Assembly: GCA_963848205.1 (NCBI GenBank)
Contig: CAWKCV010000003.1
Span: 620,001 to 684,000, forward strand
DNA from: BOG-908 sp963848205
Lineage (GTDB): Bacteria; Pseudomonadota; Alphaproteobacteria; Acetobacterales; Acetobacteraceae
DNA length: 64,000 bases
Direction: 5' to 3'
Below the pieces are notes generated by a model. That model was not told the origin of the DNA. It saw only the letters and a list, made by a program, of their open reading frames with translations, and did not search any database. The first letter of the stretch is position 1. Every line of letters starts with the position of its first letter. Position numbers and translations under genes: made by a program. Of this stretch, positions 33,362 through 42,366 are shown one piece after another.

Positions 33362-33901
33362 ATGAGCCGTTTGACGGTGACGCGGGACACGACGCCCGGC
33401 ATGCCAGAGCTGCAGACCGAGGATGGCGCGGAGATCGCCAGCGCGTTGTCGGCGATCGGCGTGCGATTCGAGCGGTGGGCCGCGCCGGCGGAGGTGAGCC
33501 CTGACGCACCGCCTGACGAGATACTCGCAGCCTACCGGCCGCATCTGGACGCGCTGATGGGGCAAAGCGGCGCCGGCTCGGCCGACGTGCTGCGTCTGCG
33601 CCCCGGCAACGAGGCCTATCCGGCGATGCGGCAGAAATTTCTCGACGAACATACCCACACTGAGGACGAAGCGCGGTTTTTCGTCCAAGGCAGCGGCCAC
33701 TTCATCCTGCACGCCAACGGCCGGGTATACGACGCATGTTGCACCCAAGGCGACCTGATCAGCCTGCCGGCGGGCATCAAGCATTGGTTCGATGCCGGCA
33801 ATCCGCCGAATGCCACGGTTCTGCGCGTGTTCACCGACATGTCGGGCTGGGTGCCGCATTATACCGGCGACAAGATCAGCGCCCGGTTTCCGGTGATCTG
33901 A
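33362..33901 (+). CDS. mtnD: Acireductone dioxygenase
   Basis: 179-aa cupin enzyme of methionine salvage that converts acireductone to the methylthio-ketobutyrate precursor of methionine (Fe form). Metal ligands are visible in DEHTHTEDEARFFVQG (His-x-His-x4-Glu pattern) and AGIKHWFD. ATG 33362 has AGGGG at good spacing; the ATG two codons earlier is too close to it. mtnB lies 14 bases upstream and mtnC 22 bases downstream. Confidence 0.95.
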   Translation: MSRLTVTRDTTPGMPELQTEDGAEIASALSAIGVRFERWAAPAEVSPDAPPDEILAAYRPHLDALMGQSGAGSADVLRLRPGNEAYPAMRQKFLDEHTHTEDEARFFVQGSGHFILHANGRVYDACCTQGDLISLPAGIKHWFDAGNPPNATVLRVFTDMSGWVPHYTGDKISARFPVI

Positions 33902-33923
33902 AGCTGCCAACGCGCACGTCGCC

Positions 33924-34607
33924 ATGACGCGCCCGGCCGCCATCCTGACCGACATCGAAGGCACCACGACACCGATTTCCTTCGTGCGGGATACGCTGTT
34001 TCCCTATGCGCGCGAGCGGCTGGCGGGCTATCTCGCCGCGCATGGAGGCGATGCCGAAATGGCCGCGCTGGTCAGTGAAGTGTCGGCTCTTGCCCCCGAC
34101 CGGTCGGTTCAGGAGGCGCTGCTCGGCTGGATGGATGCCGACGCCAAAGTCACACCGCTGAAAGCGTTGCAGGGGCTGATCTGGGACGAGGGTTACCGCC
34201 AAGGCGTGCTGCAGGGCGCCATCTACGCCGATGTGCCGCCGGTGCTGCGCCGCTGGCATGCGCAAGGGATCGGGCTGCATGTGTATTCCTCGGGCTCTGA
34301 GGCCGCACAGCGACTGATTTTCGGCTATTCGCAATGGGGCGACTTGGCTGGCCTGTTTGGCGGGTTTTACGATACGCGCTGGGGCGCCAAGCGCGAGGCC
34401 GCCAGCTACGGGGCGATTGCGGCCGATATCGGTCTCAGCCCGGCGCGGATATTGTTTTTATCCGACCAGGCGGCGGAGCTGGACGCGGCGGCCGAGTCGG
34501 GCATGGCGGTTTGCCAGCTTGTGCGGGGGCAAGACGGGACAGTGGCGTGTCTCGCGCATCCGACGGCGGCCGATTACGAGGCGGTGGACGGAATTTTTGC
34601 ACTTTAG
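33924..34607 (+). CDS. mtnC: Enolase-phosphatase E1
   Basis: 227-aa HAD-superfamily enzyme combining enolisation and dephosphorylation between MtnB and MtnD in methionine salvage. HAD motif I is TDIEGTTTPISFV, motif II VYSSGSEAAQ, the lysine lies in RWGAKREAASYG and motif IV is ILFLSDQAAELDAA. Third gene of the mtn operon; mtnA and mtnK/mtnP are absent from the window. Confidence 0.95.
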   Translation: MTRPAAILTDIEGTTTPISFVRDTLFPYARERLAGYLAAHGGDAEMAALVSEVSALAPDRSVQEALLGWMDADAKVTPLKALQGLIWDEGYRQGVLQGAIYADVPPVLRRWHAQGIGLHVYSSGSEAAQRLIFGYSQWGDLAGLFGGFYDTRWGAKREAASYGAIAADIGLSPARILFLSDQAAELDAAAESGMAVCQLVRGQDGTVACLAHPTAADYEAVDGIFAL

Positions 34608-34773
34608 GTGAGTTGATCGGACCGGATTCGGTCTGAACGTCGGTTCAACCTCAACATTTTGTGCTGCTGGCCGACTTACCCACAAGTTTTTGTGTGTGAG
34701 TTGTTGTGTTGCGCAGAAAACAGCGTCAGGGTTCTCACATCATCTAGTGGTTATGCCGCCAAGGAGACGCAAG

Positions 34774-35268
34774 ATGGAGTGGAACGAAGAAGCCATACTG
34801 AAGCTGCGCGCATTGTGGGCTGAAGGCCATTCCACGGCCGAGATTGGCCGGCGCATGGGTGTTTCCAAGAACGCGGTGGTAGGAAAGGCGCACCGCCTGA
34901 ACCTGGACTCGCGCCCTTCACCGATACGGCGCGATGGCGAGAAGACGCCGCGGCGCCGCCAGCCAAGACGTGCGTCTGGCTGCACGCTGCCGGCGTTGTC
35001 GGCCTCCTTCGCGCCCATGCCGGCGCTCGAGGCGCCGCGTGTGGTGGAGCGTGCGCCGCAGGTGGAACGGGTGGTTCCCTTGTTGCGCGCGGTTCCGTCA
35101 TCGCGCCCCGGCGCGCGCAGCACGCCATGCTGCTGGCCGATCGGCGAGCCGGGCACTCGCAGCTTCCGCTTCTGCGACGTGGATTCAATCGGCGGCAAAC
35201 CCTACTGCGAAGAGCACTCCGCGCTCGCCTACGTCAAAGTCCGAGACCGCCGGGAAGACGCAGCCTGA
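34774..35268 (+). CDS. gcrA: Cell cycle regulator GcrA
   Basis: 164-aa alphaproteobacterial regulator that works with sigma-70 at promoters methylated at GANTC by CcrM. The N-terminal DNA-binding part has WNEEAILKLRALWAEGHSTA and GVSKNAVVGKAHRLNL. The C-terminal sigma-binding domain contains CCWPIGEPGTRSFRFC and KPYCEEHSALAYVK. AGGAGA lies seven bases before ATG 34774. A single GANTC site (GATTC) occurs upstream at 34625-34629. Confidence 0.95.
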   Translation: MEWNEEAILKLRALWAEGHSTAEIGRRMGVSKNAVVGKAHRLNLDSRPSPIRRDGEKTPRRRQPRRASGCTLPALSASFAPMPALEAPRVVERAPQVERVVPLLRAVPSSRPGARSTPCCWPIGEPGTRSFRFCDVDSIGGKPYCEEHSALAYVKVRDRREDAA

Positions 35269-35320
35269 CAGCCAAAGTTTTTTAGTCCTTTTTAGCAAAA
35301 AAGGACTGCTTTCTTCCTTT
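35269..35320 (+). repeat. Palindromic repeat, right half
   Basis: GCCAAAGTTTTTTAG, hairpin TCC-T5 / AGC / A6-GGA, GCTTTCTTCC. It begins right after the gcrA stop. Confidence 0.9.
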
Positions 35321-35360
35321 CCCTTGCCTATCCTGCAAAGGCACCGAGGAGAGAAGCCGC

Positions 35361-35690
35361 GTGAACGTCGCAAGAGCCGCCAAGCGCTTTGCCCAAGCCG
35401 CGATCCCTCCGCTGCTGTTCCTTTCGCTGACCACCTATTTCGGCTGGAACGCGCTGCGTGGCGAGCACGGCTTGCGATCCTATGCGTTGCGTCAGCAGCA
35501 ACTTGTGCAGGCCAAAACGTCACTGGCGGCCGCCGAGACGGAGCGGCAGGCGTGGGAGATACGCGTGGCTGGTTTGCGCGCCAACCATATCGACCCGGAC
35601 ACGTTGGACGAGCGCGCCAGGGCGATGCTCAACCTTGCTGATCCCAACGACGTCGTTGTCCCGTACGGCCAATCCAACAAGCTATACTAG
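35361..35690 (+). CDS. FtsB/DivIC-family septum formation initiator
   Basis: 109-aa bitopic membrane protein with an N-terminal helix (AIPPLLFLSLTTYFGWNAL) and a coiled-coil periplasmic region (RQQQLVQAKTSLAAAETERQ), ending in the family-type LDERARAMLNLADPNDVVV. It belongs to the divisome FtsB/L/Q subcomplex. GTG 35361 follows GAGGAGAGAAGCC. Its position just ahead of the pyruvate dehydrogenase genes is common in alphaproteobacteria. Repeats flank it on both sides. Confidence 0.88.
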   Translation: MNVARAAKRFAQAAIPPLLFLSLTTYFGWNALRGEHGLRSYALRQQQLVQAKTSLAAAETERQAWEIRVAGLRANHIDPDTLDERARAMLNLADPNDVVVPYGQSNKLY

Positions 35691-35692
35691 GC

Positions 35693-35741
35693 GGCAAAGG
35701 TTTTTTGGCTCTTTTGTTCAAGAAAGAGCCGCTTCCTTGCC
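35693..35741 (+). repeat. Palindromic repeat, right half with GGCTC/GAGCC arms
   Basis: GCAAAGGTTTTTTGGCTC, loop TTTTGTTCAAGAAA, GAGCCGCTTCCTTGCCC. The stem bases differ from the common GTCC/GGAC type on both arms, keeping full pairing. Confidence 0.9.
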
Positions 35742-35789
35742 CAACGGCCAGCCTGCGCTAAGGTCTTGCGTGAAAGACCGGGAGCGAGA

Positions 35790-36758
35790 ATGGCCGACAT
35801 AAAAATCCTGCGCCAAGCCTGGGCCGACATGCTGCGCATCCGGCGCTTCGAGGAGCGTGCGGGCCAGCTTTACGGCATGGGGCTGATCGGCGGGTTCTGC
35901 CACCTCTATATCGGCCAGGAGGCGGTGGTGGTTGGCGTGCAGATGGCGCTGAGCCCAGGCGACCAGGTCATCACCAGCTATCGCGACCATGGCCATATGC
36001 TGGCGACCGGCATGGAGCCGCGTGGCGTGATGGCGGAACTGACCGGGCGGGCGACGGGTTACTCGCGCGGCAAGGGCGGCAGCATGCACATGTTCAGCCG
36101 CGAAAAGAACTTCTTTGGCGGGCACGGCATCGTCGGCGCGCAGGTGAGCATCGGCACCGGGCTGGCGTTCAGCAATTCCTATCGCGGCAATTCGCACGTG
36201 GCGATCGCCTATATGGGCGAGGGCGCCAGCAATCAGGGCCAGGTGTTCGAGAGTTTCAATCTGGCGGCGTTGATGAAGCTGCCGTGCGTGTATGTGATAG
36301 AGAATAACCGCTACGGCATGGGCACGAGTGTGGAGCGTGCGTCGGCCTCACGTGATCTGTCGCAGAACGGCGCGCCGTGGGGCATTCCGGGCCGGCAGGT
36401 GGACGGGATGGATGTGCTGGCCGTTCGCGATGCGGCGTCCGAGGCGGTGGCGTATTGCAGAGCGGGTAGCGGGCCGTATCTGCTGGAGATGAAGACGTAT
36501 CGCTATCGCGGACATTCGATGTCGGATCCTGCAAAGTATCGAACTCGTGAGGAGGTGCAGGAGATGCGCGAGCATCACGACCCGATTGCGTCCGCACGTG
36601 CGGCGCTGCTCGCGGCAGGCGTGGCGGAAGCTGAGCTGAAGGCGGAGGAGGATCGCATCAAGGCGATGATCGCGGACGCGGCGGAGTTCGCGCAATCGAG
36701 CCCTGAGCCGGATGCGTCGGAGTTGTGGACCGACATTCTGCTGGAGACGCGCGCGTGA
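35790..36758 (+). CDS. pdhA: Pyruvate dehydrogenase E1 component, alpha subunit
   Basis: 322-aa thiamine-diphosphate enzyme subunit that decarboxylates pyruvate in the PDH complex. It shows SYRDHGHMLATG, GKGGSMHMFS, the ThDP/Mg motif GEGASNQGQVFESFNLAAL ending in ENNRYGMG, and the phosphorylation-loop-like YRYRGHSMSDPAKYR. GGGAG precedes ATG 35790. Its stop overlaps the pdhB start by four bases (GTGA). Confidence 0.97.
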   Translation: MADIKILRQAWADMLRIRRFEERAGQLYGMGLIGGFCHLYIGQEAVVVGVQMALSPGDQVITSYRDHGHMLATGMEPRGVMAELTGRATGYSRGKGGSMHMFSREKNFFGGHGIVGAQVSIGTGLAFSNSYRGNSHVAIAYMGEGASNQGQVFESFNLAALMKLPCVYVIENNRYGMGTSVERASASRDLSQNGAPWGIPGRQVDGMDVLAVRDAASEAVAYCRAGSGPYLLEMKTYRYRGHSMSDPAKYRTREEVQEMREHHDPIASARAALLAAGVAEAELKAEEDRIKAMIADAAEFAQSSPEPDASELWTDILLETRA

Positions 36759-38089
36759 CGCAGGTGTTGATGCCGGCACTCTCGCCCACGATGACGGAAG
36801 GCAAGTTGGCGCGTTGGCTCAAGAAGATCGGCGACGAGGTGCGTGCCGGCGACGTGATCGCCGAGATCGAGACCGACAAGGCGACGATGGAGGTCGAGGC
36901 GACCGACGAGGGTTTGCTGAGCGAGATATTGGTGGCCGAGGGTACGGACGGAGTAGCGGTGAATACACCGATAGCCGTGTTGGGGGCCGAGAGTTCGACG
37001 GACACGGTTGGCAAAGCGGAGCCGGCCTCGCCAAGAATCGGGACCGATGTGAAAGCTGGCGATAATGTTGCGCCGGCGGCGGCACCAACTGCGCCCGAGC
37101 GCGCATGGGGTGCGACGAAGCCCACGACGGTGCGCGAGGCATTGCGCGATGCAATGGCGCTGGCGATGCGTGCGGACGCGGACGTGTTCCTCATGGGCGA
37201 GGAGGTTGGGCAATACCAGGGTGCTTACAAAATCAGCCAGGGCCTGCTCGATGAGTTCGGGCCGAAGCGCGTCGTGGACATGCCGATAACCGAGCATGGA
37301 TTCACCGGCATGGCGGTGGGTGCCGCGATGAATGGATTGCGGCCGATCGTGGAGTTCATGACGTTCAATTTTGCGATGCAGGCGATCGACCAGATCATCA
37401 ACTCAGCTGCGAAAACCCTGTATATGTCGGGTGGGCAAATGGGCTGCCCGATCGTGTTCCGTGGGCCTAACGGTGCGGCTTCGCGTGTGGCTGCACAGCA
37501 CAGCCAGGATTATGCAAGCTGGTATGCGCATTGCCCGGGATTGAAGGTGGTCGCACCTTATTCGTCGGCCGATGCGAAGGGATTGCTGCGCACAGCCATT
37601 CGCGACCCGAACCCGGTGGTGTTCCTGGAAAACGAGATGCTCTATGGCCAGACATTCGATTGTCCGGTTGATGAGGATTTCACGCTGCCGATCGGGCGCG
37701 CGAACATCGAGCGCGAAGGCCGGCATGTAACGATCGTGGCATATTCCATCATGGTCGGCGTGGCATTGCGTGCGGCCGATATCCTGGCCGACCAGGGTGT
37801 GCAGGCGGAGGTGATCAATCTGCGCACGTTGCGGCCGCTGGATGTCGAAACCGTCGTTGCCAGCGTGAAGCGCACGAGCCGGCTGGTGACCGTGGAAGAG
37901 GGCTGGCCTTACGCGGGCATCGGTGCGGAGGTGGCGATGGCCGTCATCGAACAAGCGTTCGATTGGCTGGATGCGCCGCCGGTGCGCGTTGCCGGATTGG
38001 ATGTGCCGCTGCCTTATGCGGCAAACCTGGAAAAGCTGGCGCTGCCGCAGCCGGATTGGGTTGTGCAGGCCGTGCGCAAGATCGTTTAG
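36755..38089 (+). CDS. pdhB: Pyruvate dehydrogenase E1 beta with N-terminal lipoyl domain
   Basis: 444 aa. Residues 1-77 form a lipoyl domain with the lysine in EIETDKATMEVEA; a short Ala/Pro linker follows, then the E1-beta transketolase-like domain (VREALRDAMALAMRADADVF, MPITEHGFTGMAVGAAMNGL, FRGPNGAASRVAAQHSQD). A lipoylated E1-beta is characteristic of alphaproteobacterial PDH complexes. The GTG start at 36755 overlaps the pdhA stop. Confidence 0.96.
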   Translation: MTQVLMPALSPTMTEGKLARWLKKIGDEVRAGDVIAEIETDKATMEVEATDEGLLSEILVAEGTDGVAVNTPIAVLGAESSTDTVGKAEPASPRIGTDVKAGDNVAPAAAPTAPERAWGATKPTTVREALRDAMALAMRADADVFLMGEEVGQYQGAYKISQGLLDEFGPKRVVDMPITEHGFTGMAVGAAMNGLRPIVEFMTFNFAMQAIDQIINSAAKTLYMSGGQMGCPIVFRGPNGAASRVAAQHSQDYASWYAHCPGLKVVAPYSSADAKGLLRTAIRDPNPVVFLENEMLYGQTFDCPVDEDFTLPIGRANIEREGRHVTIVAYSIMVGVALRAADILADQGVQAEVINLRTLRPLDVETVVASVKRTSRLVTVEEGWPYAGIGAEVAMAVIEQAFDWLDAPPVRVAGLDVPLPYAANLEKLALPQPDWVVQAVRKIV

Positions 38090-38098
38090 GAAAACGCG

Positions 38099-39424
38099 AT
38101 GTCGACGAACATCCTGATGCCGGCGCTATCGCCCACGATGACGGAAGGCACGCTCGCGCGCTGGCTGAAGAAAGAGGGCGATGCGATCCGCGCCGGCGAC
38201 GTGATTGCAGAGATCGAGACCGACAAAGCGACGATGGAAGTCGAAGCGGTGGATGACGGCGTGCTGGGGCGCATACTCGTGGCCGATGGCACGGCCAATG
38301 TGCGTGTGAACGATCCGATCGCGGTGTTGGAGACGGAGGCTGGTGCGACTGCACCGCCAGCCGCCAAGCAGGCGCCGCAGCAGGAGGCGGGGGAAGTGGC
38401 CGCACCCGTGCAGGCGGCAGCAGCAGCACCACCACCCGCGCCGCAGGCGCCGGCGCCGATCGCTACGACGCCGGTGGCGCCTGCGCCAGCCGCCAATGGG
38501 CATGACACTACGGAGCGCGTTTTCGCGTCTCCTCTTGCGCGCCGCATGGCGTTGCAGGCTGGCATCGCGCTTGCGTCGCTGAAAGGTAGCGGGCCGAACG
38601 GGCGCATCGTGCGGGCGGATGTCGAGGCCGCACAGCCTGGCCGTGCAACCGCGCCGGCGCCGGCGCAAGCTCAAGCGCCACCAGGTGCTGCGCCGGCGAT
38701 GGCCACGCCTGCTTCGAGCATCACCGCGCCGGGCCAGTTGGTGGCGATGAGCAATGTGAAGCGCGTCACGGCGCGACGGTTGTCGCAGGCAAAGCAGAGT
38801 GTGCCACATTTCTATGTCAGTATCGACGTGGAGCTGGACGCGCTGATGGCACTGCGTGCGCAACTCAACGCACGTTCGCCGAAAGATGGTGACCGCGCGT
38901 TCAAAATCTCAGTCAACGACATGCTGATCAAGGCCTGTGCACTCACCTTGCGGCGTGTGCCCAAGGTGAATGCCAGCTACACCGATGACGGCGTTTTCCT
39001 CTATGACGACGTGGATATCGCCGTCGCCGTCTCGATCCCCGACGGGCTGATCACGCCAATCATCCGCCAAGCCGATACGAAAGGGCTTGCTGCCATCTCG
39101 CGCGAAGGCCGCGCTCTGTTCGATCGCGCGAAAGCCGGCAAGCTGAAGCCGGAGGAGTTCCAGGGCGGCAGTTTCTCGATCTCCAACATGGGCATGTATG
39201 GCGTGCGCGATTTCGCGGCGATCATCAACCCGCCGCAGGCCGCAATCCTCGCGGTAGCCGCGGGCGAGCAGCGGCCGGTGGTGCGCGACGGGCAGTTGGC
39301 GGTGGCCACCGTGATGACATGCACGATCTCGGTCGATCATCGGGTGATCGATGGGGCGTTGGCGGCGGAGTGGCTGCAGGCGTTCCGCGCGTTGGTGCAG
39401 GATCCTTTGGGGTTGATGCTTTGA
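38099..39424 (+). CDS. pdhC: Dihydrolipoamide acetyltransferase (PDH E2)
   Basis: 441-aa core subunit. It carries one N-terminal lipoyl domain (lysine in EIETDKATMEVEAVDD), an Ala/Pro-rich linker, an E3/E1-binding domain (FASPLARRMALQAGIAL, GSGPNGRIVRADVE), a second linker and the catalytic domain ending with the active-site motif TISVDHRVIDGALAAEW. Nine bases after pdhB, same operon. A repeat element begins at the stop codon. Confidence 0.97.
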   Translation: MSTNILMPALSPTMTEGTLARWLKKEGDAIRAGDVIAEIETDKATMEVEAVDDGVLGRILVADGTANVRVNDPIAVLETEAGATAPPAAKQAPQQEAGEVAAPVQAAAAAPPPAPQAPAPIATTPVAPAPAANGHDTTERVFASPLARRMALQAGIALASLKGSGPNGRIVRADVEAAQPGRATAPAPAQAQAPPGAAPAMATPASSITAPGQLVAMSNVKRVTARRLSQAKQSVPHFYVSIDVELDALMALRAQLNARSPKDGDRAFKISVNDMLIKACALTLRRVPKVNASYTDDGVFLYDDVDIAVAVSIPDGLITPIIRQADTKGLAAISREGRALFDRAKAGKLKPEEFQGGSFSISNMGMYGVRDFAAIINPPQAAILAVAAGEQRPVVRDGQLAVATVMTCTISVDHRVIDGALAAEWLQAFRALVQDPLGLML

Positions 39425-39475
39425 AGGCAAGGCAAGCGTTCTTTCCTGAAAGAAGGAACCAAAGACCTATTGTTT
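39424..39475 (+). repeat. Palindromic repeat, left half
   Basis: AAGGCAAGGCAAGCGTTC, hairpin GTTCTTTCCTGAAAGAAGGAAC with one bulge, CAAAGACCTATTGTTTG. It lies inside the PDH operon between pdhC and the GNAT gene. Confidence 0.85.
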
Positions 39476-39494
39476 GTCTGGCTTGCGTGCTGTT

Positions 39495-39980
39495 TTGAAG
39501 CTTCGTGATGCGGCGCCCGAGGACTGCACGGACATTGCGCGCTTGGTACGCTCGCTGGCCACGTATGAAAAGTTGGCGCATCAGGCGCAGGGTAGTGCGG
39601 AGGATTTTTGCGCGCAGTTGTTTGGGAAGCAGCCGGTGGCGTATGCCATGGTGGCCGAAATCGACGATTGCGTCGTTGGCTTGGCACTCTGGTTTTACAA
39701 TTTCAGCACGTTCCAGTGCCGACCGGGGCTTTATGTGGAGGACGTGTTCGTCGAGCCTGAGCATCGCGGGCGCGGGATCGGGCGAGCATTTTTCCAGGCA
39801 CTTGCGCAGCGCGCGGTCGTGGACGGATGCGGGCGCATGGAATGGTCGGTGCTCGACTGGAACACGCCCGCAATCGACTTCTATCGCTCGCTGGGTGCTG
39901 TCGGCATGGGCGAGTGGACGGTGCAGCGGCTGACTGCGGACAAGATCGCTTTGCTGGCCCACGGAGACGTACATGGCTGA
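39495..39980 (+). CDS. GNAT-family N-acetyltransferase
   Basis: 161-aa acetyl-CoA-dependent acyltransferase resembling the spermidine/diamine acetyltransferase branch. It shows LVRSLATYEKLAHQ, LYVEDVFVEPEHRGRGIGRAFF (acetyl-CoA-binding R/Q-x-x-G-x-G/A loop) and WSVLDWNTPAIDFYRSLGA. Substrate unknown. There is no ATG near the N-terminus; TTG 39495 gives a family-like start (KLRDAAPEDC), with TTG 39474 as alternative. It overlaps lpd by 8 bases, so it is co-transcribed with the PDH genes. Confidence 0.85.
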   Translation: MKLRDAAPEDCTDIARLVRSLATYEKLAHQAQGSAEDFCAQLFGKQPVAYAMVAEIDDCVVGLALWFYNFSTFQCRPGLYVEDVFVEPEHRGRGIGRAFFQALAQRAVVDGCGRMEWSVLDWNTPAIDFYRSLGAVGMGEWTVQRLTADKIALLAHGDVHG

Positions 39981-41373
39981 GCAATCGTTCGATCTGGCCG
40001 TTGTCGGCGGCGGACCTGGCGGCTACGTAGCGGCCATCCGCGCCGCACAGCTCGGCATGAAAGCGGTGGTGATCGAGCGCGAGCATCTGGGCGGCATCTG
40101 CCTCAACTGGGGCTGCATTCCCACCAAGGCCCTGCTGCGAAGTTCGGAAATCAACCATCTGCTGCACAATCTTGGCGAGTTCGGGTTTGCGGCCGACAAT
40201 ATACGCTTCGATCTGGACAAGGTGGTGAAGCGCTCGCGGGGGATTGCCAAGCAGCTTGCGTCCGGCGTCGGGCACCTGCTGCGCAAGAACAAGGTGACCG
40301 TCATCGACGGTCATGCCCGGCTGGCCGGTGCACATGCGCTCGAGGTCACGAAAGACGGCAAGAGCGTGGCCACGATCATGGCGCCGCATATCATTCTCGC
40401 GACAGGTGCGCGCGCGCGTCAACTGCCCGGTCTGGAAAGCGACGGCAAATTCATTTGGTCCTACAAGGATGCGATGGTTCCGAAGGAGATCCCGAAACGC
40501 CTGCTGGTGATCGGGTCTGGTGCGATCGGCATCGAGTTCGCGAGCTTCTTTCGCAACATGGGCGCCGAGGTTGCGGTTGTCGAAGTTCTGGACCGCATTC
40601 TGCCCGTCGAGGATTCCGAGATTAGTGCGTTCGCCCGCAAGGCGTTCGAGAAACAGGGCATGCGCTTTCTGCTCGAAGCCAAAGTGACGAGTGCCCGCAA
40701 GGCGGATAACGAGATTACGGTCATCGTCGAACACGGCGGCAAAAGTCAGGAGATCACTGTCGACCGGGTGATTTCGGCGGCCGGCATCGTCGGCAATGTG
40801 GAAGATCTCGGGCTTGAAGGCACCGCCATTAAGGTCGAGCGCACGCATGTGGTGATCGATGAATTCTGCCGCACCGGCGAGCCTGGCGTGTATGCGATCG
40901 GCGATCTGGCCGGCGCACCCTGGCTCGCGCACAAGGCCAGCCATGAAGGTGTTGTGTGCGTGGAGAAGATCGCGGGATTGCCGGACGTGCACCCGATCGA
41001 CTGGAGCAACATTCCAGGCTGCACCTATTGCCGCCCGCAGATCGCGTCCGTGGGCCTGACCGAGGAGCGCGCGAAATCGATGGGCCACGAGCTGCGCGTC
41101 GGCCGGTTTCCGTTCATCGGCAACGGCAAAGCAATCGCCATGGGGGAGCCGGAAGGTCTGGTGAAAGTGGTGTTCGACAAGACGACCGGCGCGCTTCTCG
41201 GCGCGCATATGGTGGGCGCCGAAGTGACCGAGATGATCCAGGGTTATGCGATCGCGCGCACGCTGGAGACGACGGAAGTAGAGCTGATGCACACCGTATT
41301 TCCGCACCCGACAGTGAGCGAGACCATGCATGAGGCGGTGCTGGACGCGTATGGGCGGGCGATACACTTTTGA
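39973..41373 (+). CDS. lpd: Dihydrolipoamide dehydrogenase (E3)
   Basis: 466-aa FAD disulfide oxidoreductase that reoxidises lipoamide in PDH and related complexes. FAD site VVGGGPGGYVAAIRAAQLG, redox disulfide in GGICLNWGCIPTKALL, NAD site VIGSGAIGIEFASFF and the C-terminal catalytic HTVFPHPTVSETMHEAV are all intact. Start overlaps the GNAT gene. A full repeat follows the stop. Confidence 0.97.
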   Translation: MAEQSFDLAVVGGGPGGYVAAIRAAQLGMKAVVIEREHLGGICLNWGCIPTKALLRSSEINHLLHNLGEFGFAADNIRFDLDKVVKRSRGIAKQLASGVGHLLRKNKVTVIDGHARLAGAHALEVTKDGKSVATIMAPHIILATGARARQLPGLESDGKFIWSYKDAMVPKEIPKRLLVIGSGAIGIEFASFFRNMGAEVAVVEVLDRILPVEDSEISAFARKAFEKQGMRFLLEAKVTSARKADNEITVIVEHGGKSQEITVDRVISAAGIVGNVEDLGLEGTAIKVERTHVVIDEFCRTGEPGVYAIGDLAGAPWLAHKASHEGVVCVEKIAGLPDVHPIDWSNIPGCTYCRPQIASVGLTEERAKSMGHELRVGRFPFIGNGKAIAMGEPEGLVKVVFDKTTGALLGAHMVGAEVTEMIQGYAIARTLETTEVELMHTVFPHPTVSETMHEAVLDAYGRAIHF

Positions 41374-41374
41374 G

Positions 41375-41507
41375 GTGAGAAAGCGGTTCTTTTTTGAAAA
41401 AAAGAACCAAAAAACTTTTGTTCATTGGCGTACGCCGGTTGTGAGCTTCGCGACAGCGGAACAAAAGCTTTTTGCTTCTTTTTCTCGAAAAAGAAGGCCT
41501 TGCCTTC
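41375..41507 (+). repeat. Palindromic repeat, full element
   Basis: Left half GTGAGAAAGCGGTTC-T6 / GA / A7-GAACC and CAAAAAACTTTTG. The centre includes GCTTCGCGACAGCGGA. The right half ACAAAAGCTTTTTGCTTC has a C-T-C-containing loop and GAAGGCCTTGCCTT. The two halves carry different but self-consistent arms (GGTTC/GAACC and CTTC/GAAG). It separates the convergent lpd and gluQ genes. Confidence 0.93.
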
Positions 41508-42366
41508 ACTGAAACCTTCTGAGTATCGCATTCGCGGAAATACCCCTCTCCCGCATCTCGCGCAGACTGAACGCCCCATCACGTTTCGATAGCCTCATGC
41601 CATCCTTGCCAACCAGCAAGGGAAAAAACACGTAATCCGGCACCGGCCAGCTCAACAGATGCTGTAGCAAACGATGCAGATGGGTGGACGCGCGCAAATC
41701 CTCGGCGCGCGTCACCAGCGTTACATCCTGCAGCGCGTCGTCGTGCACGCAGCAGAGATGGTAGCTTGCGGGCACCAGGCGGCGGCCGAGGATGACGTCG
41801 CCGAAGGGCGCTGGGTCGGCGCGTGTGATCCGCCCGGCGTCCATAAAGTGGAGTGGCGGGGCGCTATCGAGTGCGCGGGCCATGTTCAGCCGCCACGCAT
41901 GCGGCGCGCCCGCCGCGATACGCACGCGGCTTTCTTCGGGCGGGCGATTGCGGCAGGTGCCCGGGTAGAGCGGCGCGCCATCCGGGTCGTGCGGGGCGTG
42001 GGCGGAGCGGCCGAGTTCGCGCAGCACGTCCGCCCGGCTGCAGAAGCAGGGATAGGCCAGGTGGCGGGCGGCGAGCTGCTCCAGCACGCGGCCATATTCG
42101 GCCAGATGCCGGGATTGCACCCGGACCTCGCCGTCCCAATCCAGCCCGAGCCAGCGCAGATCGTCCTCGATCGCGGCTGCATACTCCGGGCGGCAGCGCT
42201 CGGGGTCGATGTCCTCGAGTCGCAGCAGAAAGCGGCCGCCGGCGGCGCAAGCGTGGCGCCAGGCGAACCAGGCGGCATAGGCGTGGCCCAGATGCAGGTA
42301 GCCGGTGGGGCTTGGCGCGAAGCGCGTGACGACCGGCGTTTCGCTCACGGCGGCGTGTTCGACCAT
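41506..42366 (-). CDS. gluQ: Glutamyl-Q tRNA(Asp) synthetase
   Basis: 286-aa truncated glutamyl-tRNA synthetase that attaches glutamate to queuosine at position 34 of tRNA-Asp. The HIGH-like PSPTGYLHLGHAYAAW and KMSKS-like RLSKRDGAFSL are present. A zinc site is suggested by YPCFCSR and YPGTCRN. The anticodon-binding domain of GltX is missing, as expected for GluQ. ATG 42366 is used; the ribosome site is weak. Confidence 0.94.
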   Translation of the reverse strand: MVEHAAVSETPVVTRFAPSPTGYLHLGHAYAAWFAWRHACAAGGRFLLRLEDIDPERCRPEYAAAIEDDLRWLGLDWDGEVRVQSRHLAEYGRVLEQLAARHLAYPCFCSRADVLRELGRSAHAPHDPDGAPLYPGTCRNRPPEESRVRIAAGAPHAWRLNMARALDSAPPLHFMDAGRITRADPAPFGDVILGRRLVPASYHLCCVHDDALQDVTLVTRAEDLRASTHLHRLLQHLLSWPVPDYVFFPLLVGKDGMRLSKRDGAFSLREMRERGISANAILRRFQ

